Origin: Phylloscopus collybita
Taxonomy: Eukaryota > Chordata > Aves > Passeriformes > Phylloscopidae
Length of the DNA stretch: 64,000 bases
Direction of reading: 5' to 3'
NCBI GenBank assembly: GCA_027886175.1
Contig: JAJNNQ010000004.1
Coordinates: 18,478,501-18,542,500 of the forward strand
In this document: positions 48,301 through 58,870 of the stretch, one piece after another
How the letters are laid out: each line of letters opens with the position of its first letter
How positions within the stretch are numbered: position 1 is the stretch's first letter
The notes under the pieces: model-generated
Told to the model about the DNA's origin: nothing
What the model saw: the letters and a program-made list of their open reading frames with translations, nothing else
The model's database searches: none
Translations under genes and position numbers: made by a program

Positions 48301-49459
48301 AGTGCTTGGCCTGGGCAGCTGTTTGATTTGCAGGTCCAAACCTAAAATTTCCTTGACAGGAAATGTTATTCTGATAAATGCTTTCTTTAAATTTTTAATT
48401 TCTTTATGATTTATTATGTTTGGCTTTCTTGTCATTTAAGATATTGAAGGAGGTAATTTAGCCATTATTTGCCTCATTGAAGGAAGAATCCTATCTTAAT
48501 CCTACTGCACTTGTCATACAGTAAACAAGAAAAAAAAATATTTAATTTGCAAGCTGCCCTGATTTGAAGGTGAAGATTTATTGGCTTCTCTTGTGTAGCT
48601 GGATAGAAAGAACGCGTCGTACAAGAGTCATTGGACAGAAAAATAGGTTCTCATTTGACCACATGTATTTTGAGCTACTTGAGATATAAATTTAAACATT
48701 TGATATTTATTTTTGAGAACTAAAACTCTATTCCAACTGCCTTTTGTTGGGTACTGATATTCTAAGTTTAAATTGTTTGTTACTGATGCATGAAAAATCA
48801 AGGACTTTATCAATTGAACAGAGAAGGCAAATTCTGTAAATCAAATATTTATATGTATGTGCATGTACTATAAGTTTATTTAGAATTAAAATTAGTGAAT
48901 AATTTTGAGTGATTAGTTATTCATATTGTACCAGGAGAGAGAAAATAAGGATGCAAGATTGGCTTCAAATTTTTTTTTCAGTAATTTTTAAAAACTGTTA
49001 TGACAAATTCCAGGGAAAGAATCCAGATGTTTCAGTGTATGTTTAAATTAAATTGTGAAATATATCAACCTAGACATGTGTATAAAATCTATAATTATGA
49101 CTTGCTGGTAAAAAAAGTTACCTTCCTCCCTTTAATAGGAAATAATGACAGATTTCAACAGCAAGGAAATTTGTAATAGTAAGAGTTCAATTAAGCCACT
49201 TCTTAGCTTAATCTTTCCCTTAATCAATGCTTTTGTGTTAGTAATTGCCAATTGGAAAATTGGAAAATTAATTAAAAACTGTTGTCTGATGTTGAAATAT
49301 CCATGATGTATCGTGTGGAAAAAAAAAAAAGGAAAATTGTTCTCAATGCTGCATTTTCCTTTTACATATTAAAGAAAAGGGGGAAATAGTGGTCTTTAAG
49401 AAGCTACAAGAGGTCCTTGAATACAAGGTTAAAACGGGTACTAACACATTGGAACAAAA
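45311..49459. other. unique non-coding DNA with one minisatellite
   Basis: No gene recognised. GC-richer patches at about 46990-47360 surround the 20-bp minisatellite (47171-47250). The remainder is AT-rich, with an A run at 49319-49331 and ordinary unique sequence. Confidence 0.52.
47171..47250. repeat. 20-bp minisatellite, four units
   Basis: Four head-to-tail copies of TTATCTTTACTCCCTGTTTG at 47171-47190, 47191-47210, 47211-47230 and 47231-47250. Unit 2 differs at three positions (GT start and CTC for CTG). Unit 4 diverges at its last bases (GGG). Exact period and small divergence point to recent slippage or unequal exchange. Confidence 0.96.
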
Positions 49460-49760
49460 AAAGGCATTCCTTGCCAGTGTGTGACAGCTCCACGAACAAA
49501 TTTGTGAGGAATGCAGACAGGACCACTGGGGTTTCCCTCCTCTCACATTAGCCAATAAGTTCTGCCAAGAATCTCGTTTGCTACACACAGATGAGAAGTC
49601 CAGGATTCTGATTATCATTTCTGCTGATAATTAACGAGTTTAAAGCCTGCAGGAAGTGAGTGGTTCTCTCCATATCAGGATATGATTTGTTTTGGCAAAT
49701 CGCTCTCCCAGGTTTCAAGTTACAGCGCTGAAGTGTGGTGAGACATCAATCTCGTTTGAG
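49460..49760. promoter_or_regulatory. candidate conserved non-coding element
   Basis: Repeat-free block with TGATAATTAACGAG, ATTATCATTTC, CpGs in AAATCGCTC, CAGCGCTG and ATCTCGTTT contexts, and CACATTAGCCAAT. Even complexity in an otherwise CpG-poor region. Compositional evidence only. Confidence 0.27.
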
Positions 49761-50212
49761 AATACAGGAAAAAAAAAAAGAAGAATAGCAGCATGAATAT
49801 AGTTTTTGGAAACATTTGCTAATCCCAGAGGAAGAGCAGCATCCAAACTAACTGCCACATCCGAGAAATGTGGCTACCACACAGTGTAGCAAACAGGGCA
49901 GGAGCAAACAATTTCTACATTTGATTCACCTGCAAAATTCTTCAGGTTTATGTAAAATTCCTTAGAAATTTGGGATTCATTCAAGCCAGTCCAAATGTGA
50001 ATCTGTTTCTGGAGTGACCACTGCTTTAATTTGTGGGCAGGGTGAAAGTGGGGCATCCTCTGGTTCTCAAGCAAAGGGAGTGAATTACTTTCAGGGTTAC
50101 AAACCCTGTGAATGTTTTGAAGGGTGGATATAGGAGTGGTAGCTCAATTTTTGTGTTTTTCTGCTCTTTTGTGACAGGAAAGAGGAGGAGTTTGTGCAGC
50201 TCACTTTGAAGG

Positions 50213-50230
50213 GTGTGTGTGTGTGTGTGT
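50213..50230. repeat. (GT)9 microsatellite
   Basis: Nine perfect GT units. A common polymorphic type of locus, with no further context. Confidence 0.95.
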
Positions 50231-50839
50231 CTAAAATATGGACAATCAAGCAGCATTCCTGAGTTTTCAATCAGCATGAAGCATAATTAGTTTTCTGCAG
50301 TTATTGCTGTGACCTTCCTCAAATCCTGGCTCCATATAACCATAAAAATACTTGGTCTTTAGCATTTGTTTGTCAGCCCCACTTTAAATGTCGTCTCCTG
50401 CTCTTTATTTATATTACTAATGCATAGAAAAGGGTATCACAAGGAACTTTGCATGATAATTAATTTCACTTAGTGTGGTCAAGAGGTAAGGTTGTAGGTT
50501 TTATCAGAACTGTCTGAAACAATATTCCCAGGGAGCTGCAAGGGCTACAGTTCCCAGAAATCTGAAATAATAAATGGCAGCCTGCCTTTCCCAAGGGCAT
50601 TTTAGGAATATTTAGCCTGTGAATGCATATGGAAACTACAGTGGACTGCAAAGAGTCCTGAATTGTACTCAGCATTATTGAAACTGAAAGGCGGTGAAGA
50701 GGTGTAGAAGTGAATGGGCTCCTAGAGGCTTTTTTATAGATTATGGGGGGAGGATGTGTTATAATAAAAGGTAATAAGAGCTTTCCTGACTCCGATAGAC
50801 TCTACCTTCAACTAACCTACAGCTATCAGGAGTCAGTAA

Positions 50840-51440
50840 TCCATGTTGGATAAAGAGACTTTGAGGAGCAATTTTATTCTATTGCAATGCACCAGTTTGC
50901 ACAATGGATTTGTTCGCTTTTTGCAGACAGCCTTCCTGAGGGACAATATTTCTGAAGCTCCACAAAGCGCTTTTTCTGTTTTCATTCCGCAGTCCTTTAA
51001 TTGGATGAATGGGCTGCAGGGGCCTGGAAGTTGGACTGAGCAAAAAATTTCGCTCTTTGAAACACCAGCCAAACAAAACATGTCAAGCAGTTTCGCATGA
51101 CACCGGGATAAAGCGAACATAAAAGGGAGGCCTATTTAAAGAACAGAGCATTAATGTTTTAGTGGTGCTCACTTCAGGTCGGTACATTTTACATGAGTCT
51201 TTTTCCCTTATGGGAAAGTAATATGCTCCAAGTTGACTAAGTGCAGATCCTTTTCACGAGAGGTTGAAGGGAAGAGGCATTGGGAATGCAACAACCGTGG
51301 TGTAGCGAGCGCGGAATTGGGATATAATGCCATAAGGCTAATTAACATCATGTTCTCCCATTGTGCTCCCTTCGGGGGAATCATGGTTTTAAATGATAAG
51401 TATGTAGACTGAAACATTCTTAATCTGGGCAAGTGGTGCA
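50840..51440. promoter_or_regulatory. CpG-retaining block, strong candidate conserved non-coding element
   Basis: Between 50914 and 51374 I count 14 CpGs, several in phrases such as TAGCGAGCGCGG, GACACCGGGATAAAGCGAAC and CTTCGGGGGAATC, in a region where CpG is otherwise scarce. A perfect 10-bp palindrome AAAGCGCTTT lies at 50964-50973. Homeodomain words GCTAATTAAC (near 51340) and CCTTTAATTGG (near 50994) are present. There is no repeat, and no frame I believe in: both strands have similar 80-95 codon frames. The profile fits a deeply conserved developmental enhancer. An unrecognised exon or promoter is the alternative. Confidence 0.38.
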
Positions 51441-52296
51441 GTAAAACATTACTCACTGAATAACAAAAGGAATATAAAATGGGGTATGGGCAGTATATTT
51501 CAAATAAAGTGCAGGGTGTCCTTTTTCACCTTTTCGCTGTGCTTAGTAACACTGATTTATTCACTGAGGAGAAGATGGAAGATGAACTGTTTGAGACTTG
51601 GAGTATGGGTTTGGTTTATTGCAATCTATAAAGAATTTCGACTTCTGATGGGCTTGTCCTTTGGAATATTTTTCCTTGGGTGCAGTCTCCATGTTCAGCA
51701 GTGACAGGAAAAGTCACACAGAATCTTTTTGAGGGGTCACATGGAATAAGTCCTTCAAGAAGCATTGATTTGCAAGTTTTTTCCTTGCATATGTCAGACG
51801 CTTCAGAACATCCCTTACGGGGCACAGCCAGGATCTCCTGCTACTCAGAGTCCCTCCTGTCTCAGAACTGGTTGGAAAGCTGACTGGAAAGACAGGAAAA
51901 GACAGAAGAGTCACTTCTGGGGTGGGAACTGTTCTTTCAGCTGGTATAATTAGCAGGGTGAGACCTCAGCAAGGTGATGAATGTGGCTGCAAAGTGGGAA
52001 GGGGAAGGTGCATTTTTTTCTGGGAAGATGTAAAATATCTGTTGTAGGAAAAGGGAAGACAGCAAGTGCAGAAAAGATAATCAGGGATAATCTGGGAATC
52101 AGACTGGGAATGGGAATGGGGGAAAGGTTAGAGAACATGTTATTCTCTGGGGAGAAAGGATTTGAGAGCTGCACAGGTAAAACAAGCATTTGCATGGGAA
52201 AGAGGCTTGGCTGAATGCTCAGCTCTCTGGGAATGGGAATGCATTGCTTTTGGGATTGTTCACAGACACTGTGGCTTTGTTGGGCTTCTTTGCCTT

Positions 52297-52543
52297 GAAC
52301 AAGGTTTTTTGTCCTATTTTTGAATTAGGCAGAATCCACATCTCTCTAGCAGAGCTGAATTTTGTGACATGTCTAGGAATAGCAACAATTGTAGGTCTGA
52401 GTCCAATGATTCTGAGCTGCAGTTCAAGCTTCAAGTGTAGTGCAGATCACTGTTTAAAATACCTGACAGTTTTTGATTTGTCTTCTGTCACTGAAGGAGA
52501 GAGCAAGTTAAATCGTCTGTGGTAAAAAGAGACTGAACAAATC

Positions 52544-52582
<39 letters not shown>

Positions 52583-52585
52583 AAG
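52297..52585 (+). mobile_element. possible poly(A)-tailed retrocopy (tentative)
   Basis: A 31-nt A run (52548-52578) is followed directly by GAACAAG (52579-52585). The same 7-mer occurs upstream at 52297-52303, which could be a short target-site duplication flanking about 245 bp of inserted sequence. The body is not similar to any RNA I know. A 7-bp match within a few hundred bases can be accidental, and such poly(A)-tailed retrocopies are uncommon in birds, whose CR1 machinery does not use poly(A). Confidence 0.2.
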
Positions 52586-52696
52586 AAGAATACATTTCTT
52601 TTTCCGCTTGGTTGCTAACAGTATCTTTTTGGTCTTTTCAAAAAATTTTTTTGTTTCCTAACAAAATAAGTAACACTATCCATGGAAAAAGCTGCT

Positions 52697-52738
52697 TATA
52701 TTTTTATATATGTGCATATATATATATATATATATATG
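52697..52738. repeat. (AT)n microsatellite
   Basis: Alternating A and T with two interruptions by GTG/GC, about 40 bp. Confidence 0.92.
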
Positions 52739-54157
52739 GCTTTTACATAATACATATAACATATTCTAGGTAGAAGTAACCTTAGCACAGCACTTCTAGA
52801 GAATATGCAAAACAGTATCAACTTTTTCTTCATTCCTCCACTCTTTCAGGAGACTGAAAACAGGGATCTGCCATTTGCTGAAGTAATGGATAAATGCAAC
52901 TAGGAACAAAAATTATTGCATCTCTGGTTTCTTTTCTCCACAGCAGCTCTTATAATATAGGAAAACCCAAAATATTTAGAGTGTTCAGCAGTATTATCCT
53001 TTACATTCAAGAGCATATTCGACCTGGTTTAGCCATTGGAAGGTGTATGGTTTGGAGACCATTTCTCAGGGCTTGTAAACAAAGCAGACTCGACAGAGAC
53101 AAATTAAAGCTCACATGTGTTTTATTGGTGATGGGGATTTTTAGATTATATTTGACTGAAGGCTGAATACTTGCTTCTTGAGGGTTTGCTTCTAGTTTTT
53201 TTTTTTTTTTCCCTCTCTGAAGGAAACAGTTGTGGTAGAGGGTTTTTTTTAATCTGTTTTTTAGGCTTGAGGTTTTGGCCATTGCCACTGCCACGTCTTG
53301 TTTTCCCCTTCTTCTTCTGTTCAGGATGTAATACTTGTCCTCTGAATCATGCTGGAACATATTTTGGGAATTCATAGGATTATCACCAGGGCTACTGCTA
53401 TCAGGCAGAACACATGCACATTTTATTATCTCACCCAAAGGGTTTTCATTCTCTGTGCCCATTGAGTCAGCACAGAGGGGGGAGCACGCTGCCATTACCA
53501 CTGGCAGAACTCGATAAATATTATAACAGTCTTTTCAGTCCTGCAGGAACTCGTTCTGTCATGATAATTCAAAATCTAACTCCTTATTTCCTGTCTCTTC
53601 CTTTCTCCCATCTGCCCTTCCAAAATGGGCAGTGTCCTGACCCCAACGTGCCTAAAAGTTGGTGCCCATTACTGGGCTACAAATTGATTTAATCAGTCAA
53701 ATGATTTTGTGGAGCCTCTGATATATAAACCCTTCAGCTTGCCATACTTTCCACTTCACCAGCAGGCAAAAGTAAGGGAAAGAAAGGTTTTGGTTTTTTT
53801 AAACATCTCTGTACATCCGAAATTTAAACCTTAAAACTCTTGGCTGCAAACTTGTCAGTTCAGTCTGTTCAATTCACTTGGTGTTCTTGCTTTGAAACAA
53901 AAGTGCTTTTTTACCTTTGTCAATTACAATTTCTTTCCTTTGTAAGCAACTTCTGTGTTGAGGAAGAAATGTTGAGATTACTGTAAGTTTCCTTTGCTGC
54001 TCCTTTCATCTAAATATGTTTTCGTAACTGCTTATACCACCTCCTTGCTATCCATTTGGAGCGTGTGATCCTTTCCTTTATGGTTTTTTTTTTCTCTTGC
54101 ACCTGTCCCCCACCTCTCAATCCATCATGTGACATTTTCAACTCTGCTGCTGCTGCT

Positions 54158-54269
54158 GGGTTTTTTTGGTGGTGTTTTTGTCGTTGGTTTTGTTTAGGTT
54201 TTTTTTGTTTGGTTGGTTTTTTGTTTGGTTTGGTTTGGGTTTTTTTTGTTGGTGTTTTTTTTTTTTTTT
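54158..54269. repeat. G/T-rich low-complexity tract
   Basis: T runs punctuated by G, GG and GGTGG words, beginning just after a CTGCTGCTGCTG run and ending in a long T run. One of seven similar long tracts. Confidence 0.9.
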
Positions 54270-54659
54270 CTGAAGTTAATCTATGATCCCGTGTTCCCGT
54301 TTTTCAAATCTTCACATTCAAACCTATGCACAAAGAGTTTGGAAATTCTTCATGTTCTGGATAGGACAGAACAGGAATGAGGTTTGGAGTTTGTATAGTT
54401 CCTGTAAAACTGGAGGAGGGAATTCTGTAATCTGTTCACTGCATTAGCAAAAATAATTCTGTCTCTATTTGAGAGGGGAACAAAGAGTCAGATTAACTAG
54501 TCGGATCATATTTTTAGAATCAGAAACCAGCCTGTCTGTAACATAGCTGGTTGGAGTTGTTTGTTTTGCAGTTTAAGGCAAAACCCAAAAGGAATAATTT
54601 CCTTGTGTTATTTATTTCAAAAATAAACAACAGATACTTCCATCTACCTATTTCTGACA

Positions 54660-54960
54660 GGCTAATCAATGACAGCACTGTGAGAGCAAGCCTTTATTAA
54701 CCCTTCCCATGCCTTCCCTGGGTTTAGAGTAACAAGGCCCAAATTCTGCCTCCATTTGGGCAGAATTGTCACTTCACAGGCACGTCCTTGACCCCTTCCC
54801 CTTGTGCACTTCTGCAAGGCAGGCCTTGAATTGAAATGCAGGATTCTGAAGATCTGATTTTTATCTGGCCTGCAATGGAAGTACCTGTCTTGAATATACA
54901 AGAGCTGCTGTGATGTGGGGAAGTCAGGAAATACCAAGTGCTCACTTCCACATATTTGAG
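54660..54960 (-). mobile_element. LTR-like segment (tentative)
   Basis: Starts with TGACAGCACTGTGAGAG, followed within 20 bp by CTTTATTAA, so that AATAAA is close to the end on the minus strand, as in the three LTRs above. It is GC-richer than the flanks. No matching inverted end, duplicate copy or target-site duplication was found, so this is only a resemblance. Confidence 0.22.
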
Positions 54961-55061
54961 TGGGATATGTTAATGTTCTATGCCCAGTGTTGTGTCAGGA
55001 GTGTGCAGGGGATGACCTGCCCTCCAATATCTTCTTTGTAGTGAAGAACCTGATTTATTTA

Positions 55062-55288
55062 TGGTTTTTTTGGGGGTTTTTTTTTGTGCTCTTCTCTGTT
55101 TATGTGTGGTTGGTTGGTTGGTTGTTTTGTTTTTTTTTGTTTTGTTTTGGTTTTTTTGTTTTGTTTGTTTGTTTTGTTTGTTTGTTTGGTTTTTGTTGTT
55201 GTTCTTGTTGTGTTTGGTTGTGGTTTTTGTTTGTTTGTTTGTTTGTTTGTTTGTTTGTTTTGTGGTTTTTGTTTGGATTTTTTTTTCC
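55062..55288. repeat. G/T-rich low-complexity tract
   Basis: About 225 bp of T runs with G, GG and GGGGG spacers, including a block of seven consecutive GTTT units near 55228-55258 and GGTTGGTTGGTT near 55109-55122. Frames of 68-118 codons through it on both strands are artefacts. Confidence 0.93.
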
Positions 55289-56150
55289 TTTTATGAGCCT
55301 CATCATAGGTCTTTAAATATGGGATGTTGTTTGCTATGAAACCACTCCATTATTCCAGGAACATATGCTTGTGACAAGTACAAGTCATGAACATTTGAAT
55401 AGTCTCCATCTGGCATGAATTAACATAGTATCATAATCAATGAGAAGTGTTAATACTGAGAAGATTGTCTGGGAATTTTAGATTTAACCAATATTTATAG
55501 TTGTATGTGGAACTTGCTTTTGGTTTTGCGTTGAAGAGCATAGACAAAGGTATGATGCTTCCAGTAATGCAATTCTTGAAATAACTTGATTATGCAGTAA
55601 AGCCTCTGTGAAACCCCCATGTGCTTTTTTAGCTCTTAGAAACACTTCTAAGGAAAATAACAAATGAGGAAATGGAGCAGGTTACTATTTGCTGGGATGC
55701 AGACAGCAATGCTGGGTGCCAACTCAGCATTATTTTTTAACATATGTACTTTAAATCCTTCAGTGCCCCTTGAGCACGTAACATATATCTCACATCCATA
55801 TGGCCATATGGAGACACTGCACTCATTTAAATAACAAGTGCACAGTAAAATTATCTTGGCCCCAGAGTGCATGTTGCTTATAACAAGGAGTTACTCTTAC
55901 TTCCTAAATTAAACAATTTTTTTGTTTGTTTGTTTGATTCCTACAGAACCTTAAGGCTAAGCAATTAACCAATAGAAATTTGGGGATGAGTTGAGCTCTT
56001 ACATAATATAACAGACACTGCTTTATTCATTACTGTGTATTCTGTAGAACAGTCAAATATATTTTAAAAGGTCAATATTTCTTTCAATTTTTTTTCCTGC
56101 TTTGACTACATACCAAGCTTTCCTGTGCATCTCTACAGTCTTTGGAAAGC
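55289..56150. other. unique non-coding DNA, no gene seen
   Basis: AT-rich sequence with a short (GTTT) patch at 55918-55936. No exon or transposon recognised. Confidence 0.55.
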
Positions 56151-56197
56151 TTTTTTGTTTTGTTTTGTTTTGTTTTGTTTTGTTTTTCTTTTGTTTT

Positions 56198-56232
<35 letters not shown>

Positions 56233-56320
56233 TTTGGGGATTTTTGTTGTTGTTTTTGGTGTTGGTTTTGGTTTTGTTTTTGTTATTTTTTGGTTTTGTG
56301 GGGTTTTTTTTGTTTGTTTT
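56151..56320. repeat. G/T-rich low-complexity tract with 32-nt poly(T)
   Basis: Five to six GTTTT units, a T run of about 32 (56200-56231), then T runs with G, GG and GGGG spacers. The last of the seven long G/T-rich tracts. Confidence 0.93.
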
Positions 56321-58739
56321 CAGTTTGTTCTGATAATCATTAAGTATTTTTTAATGCATGGAAAAAAATACAACACCAGCAACAAATTAATTCTGAAATA
56401 GTTCTGAGATCTGGAACATCTTGTTAGACACAAAACATTCACAGCATTTGAACTTAATTACCAAAATTAACCTTAGGATGTGTTCCCAGGCCCAGGGCAG
56501 CGCCAGGTGGGGGTCTTGTGTCTGAGGAGTCCCAGAGCTCTGAGCTCGTCTCCAGTCCACATTTTGGTCATCCTCTGCTGGAATTATTTCCCCACAGTAC
56601 TCTGAGCTGTGCTGTTTGTCAGGAGCCAGATCCTCATCAGGAGGATACCTTTAGTTTCCTTTGCACTTGGGTAAGGCACTCTCTCCAATGGCTTTCACTC
56701 TGCAGAAAATGAGAAATTTTACTGGCATGAAGAGCTGGAGAAACAGAAATACACAGAGCTTTGAATTTTCTAAGAAATTTCAACAGCAGTTTGTGTGTTT
56801 TGGCTAAAATTCCTGTGAAAGCAGGAGTGGAGCAGGTTTTTCCCCCATCCCTCTAGACGTGAGTGTGAGAGCAGAGAGTAGAAGAGGGGCAGTCTGGCAA
56901 ATTGCATAACCCAAGTCCTGTTTTTAATAAAGGCCCTTGGATTTGGCAGCCTGGAAGAAGCAGATGGGCTGCCACCCCCAGGAACACACAGCCCCCTTGT
57001 TTGGTGTGTCTGGGCATCATTTCCCTGACACACAAAGGGGTGCAGTATTTTTAGGAGTGATGTCAGTTGGTTGGCATTGTTTGGCTTGCTGAAATGATTC
57101 CCAAAAGCAGCCCCTGCCTTGGAGGGAGGCACTTTCCTCTCCCTAGAATGCCATTATCCCAGGTGGTAATGGCTGTTCTGAAGGGCAGGTCAGGTAGTCA
57201 AATAAATGTGTAGTTGGCCTGATTGTTTCTCAAATAGGCAGGGCAATTTCTGCTGAGGGAGAGTGGGTCTGAAGTGTGCCAGAAGTGGTTGTGGCTTGCT
57301 AGAGAGATTCCAGTGGCTGTAAGCACAGCCAGGGGAACTGGGCTGATGTGTGCTGCAGCAATGATCCTGTGGTGCTCACAGTGTGGGCATCTCATCCTGG
57401 TGCCTCTGTGCAGCAGAGACAGAGGGGGAGAAGGAGCAAAACTGGCTCTGGATGGTGACCTGGAATGTAAGCACAGCAATAACAAATAATTGTGTTTGTG
57501 CTGGGAATGCTGCTCGTGTGGAGATGTGCAGTCTCAGTGACATCAGAAAGGAAATACAATTATTTTGGGTTATTTTCTATTTATAGCATTAAGAAATGAC
57601 AGAGATTTTTAAATAGGAATGGTTCCTTTTTTTCACAGCTCTGGACTGAGAAGCCTGCATTACAAAAACCTTTACCCCAATACCTGCAAGACTCTTGAAA
57701 ACATTTCTGAACAGCTGAGAAGCAGGTTTATCTGGATTTCTGAGGGAAGTACTCTCCTAAGTCACTAAAGCAATCTGCAGAATTCCATCTGTAATTACTG
57801 AACATAGTCAAAGAGTGAGGAATAATAAGAGGAAAATATTCTGAAAGTTGTTGGGCTCTGACAATGTATAATGAGCATGTCAGGTAATACAGCTATTCTG
57901 TATGGCAAAGTACAATCTTTCATCTTGTGTCAAAAAGCTTCTCTAAAGTGCTTTTCATATTAAAAGTGTCAGGTATATATCAAGTCTTTTTTTCCTCAGT
58001 TTTATGAGGCAGAAAGTAAAGAATGAGTTAGTGATTTGCTAAGATCACTAAGAAATCAAAACCAGAATGAGGAGCTCAATTCACTTTCAGCCCCCATCTT
58101 TACCTTCATGACATTTTAGGAGTTTTTCTTTTTAAATAATTTTAGGAATGGAGGAATGATACATTTAAAGACACCGGGTATTACATCCAAGCCAGTGGGG
58201 TTAATTCATTTCAGCATATGCCTGTCATTTTGTGTCACTGAATGCTAAGCCCTCATTTTACAATTCATCTAAATGGATTTGTTCCCAGCTTCTCAGTAAA
58301 TCTATTTTATAAAAAGTTCTGAGCTCTCAGCAGTATTCTTGACAAAAAACCAGTATCAAACCAAGGTATTTTGGGTTATGCTGAGAGAATTGAAAGAGAG
58401 GAAGCCAATGGCTGAGTTATCTCAGTGCCAGCCCTGAGCTCTCTCCTTTCTCTGGCTGTTTTGAGTGTGGTGGTGGTGTGATGTTGTGACTAAAGATGGA
58501 ATTTCTTCTGTCTTGTCTTCCATCAGCCCAGAAGTCTTGTTGAACACAGGGCACATCAGTGCCAGTGAGGTTGTCTTCATGTCTGGCACAGCACTGGCAG
58601 CTCTGCAGCGAGCCTGGGAACCACAACTCAGAATTTTGGCTGCTAGAAGTTGTTCTTTCTGCAGAGACTTTGGGGGAACGGCCTGCTCATTTCTTACCAC
58701 CTCTTAATTCTCAGCACATGTTCACATCTATCTGTTCCT
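56321..58739. other. unique non-coding DNA with a GC-richer patch
   Basis: The interval 56480-57500 is GC-richer and gives several overlapping frames of 60-120 codons on both strands, none recognisable. A TGGTGGTGG-type run lies near 58468-58480. No gene called. Confidence 0.52.
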
Positions 58740-58870
58740 CTCCATCCCATGGAGGCTGGCAATTTTAGCTCGTCATATTAATCAGTTCGACTGTTAAAAG
58801 ATAAAAGCAGCATGTACTTTACAGCACTAAGGGATATGATCAGGGGAATTGATGCTGACCTTGTTCCTCT
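58740..58870. promoter_or_regulatory. candidate conserved non-coding element (weak)
   Basis: Short repeat-free block with CTCGTCATATTAATCAGTTCG, GATAA and GATC words. Two CpGs flank an ATATTAATCA homeodomain-type core. Compositional evidence only. Confidence 0.18.

Larger units (their letters stand above)
51441..54157. other. unique non-coding DNA with simple repeats
   Basis: Contains the poly(A)-ended segment near 52.3-52.58 kb, an (AT)n microsatellite at 52697-52738, a T run near 53197-53211, and the window's longest open frame (minus strand 53007-53501, 164 codons), which crosses that T run as a lysine string and resembles no known protein. No gene called. Confidence 0.5.

Noticed and set aside
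53007..53501. 164-codon minus-strand open frame, the longest in the window
   Set aside because: It crosses a T run that yields a lysine string, shows no recognisable domain, and overlaps + strand frames. No splice or promoter context supports it.
55062..55316. Hydrophobic 92-118 codon frames resembling membrane proteins
   Set aside because: Phe/Val/Leu/Cys strings from a G/T-rich tract. No real transmembrane gene.
56480..57500. GC-richer patch considered as an exon cluster
   Set aside because: No frame is clearly preferred, no recognised protein, and splice-like sites are no better than background.
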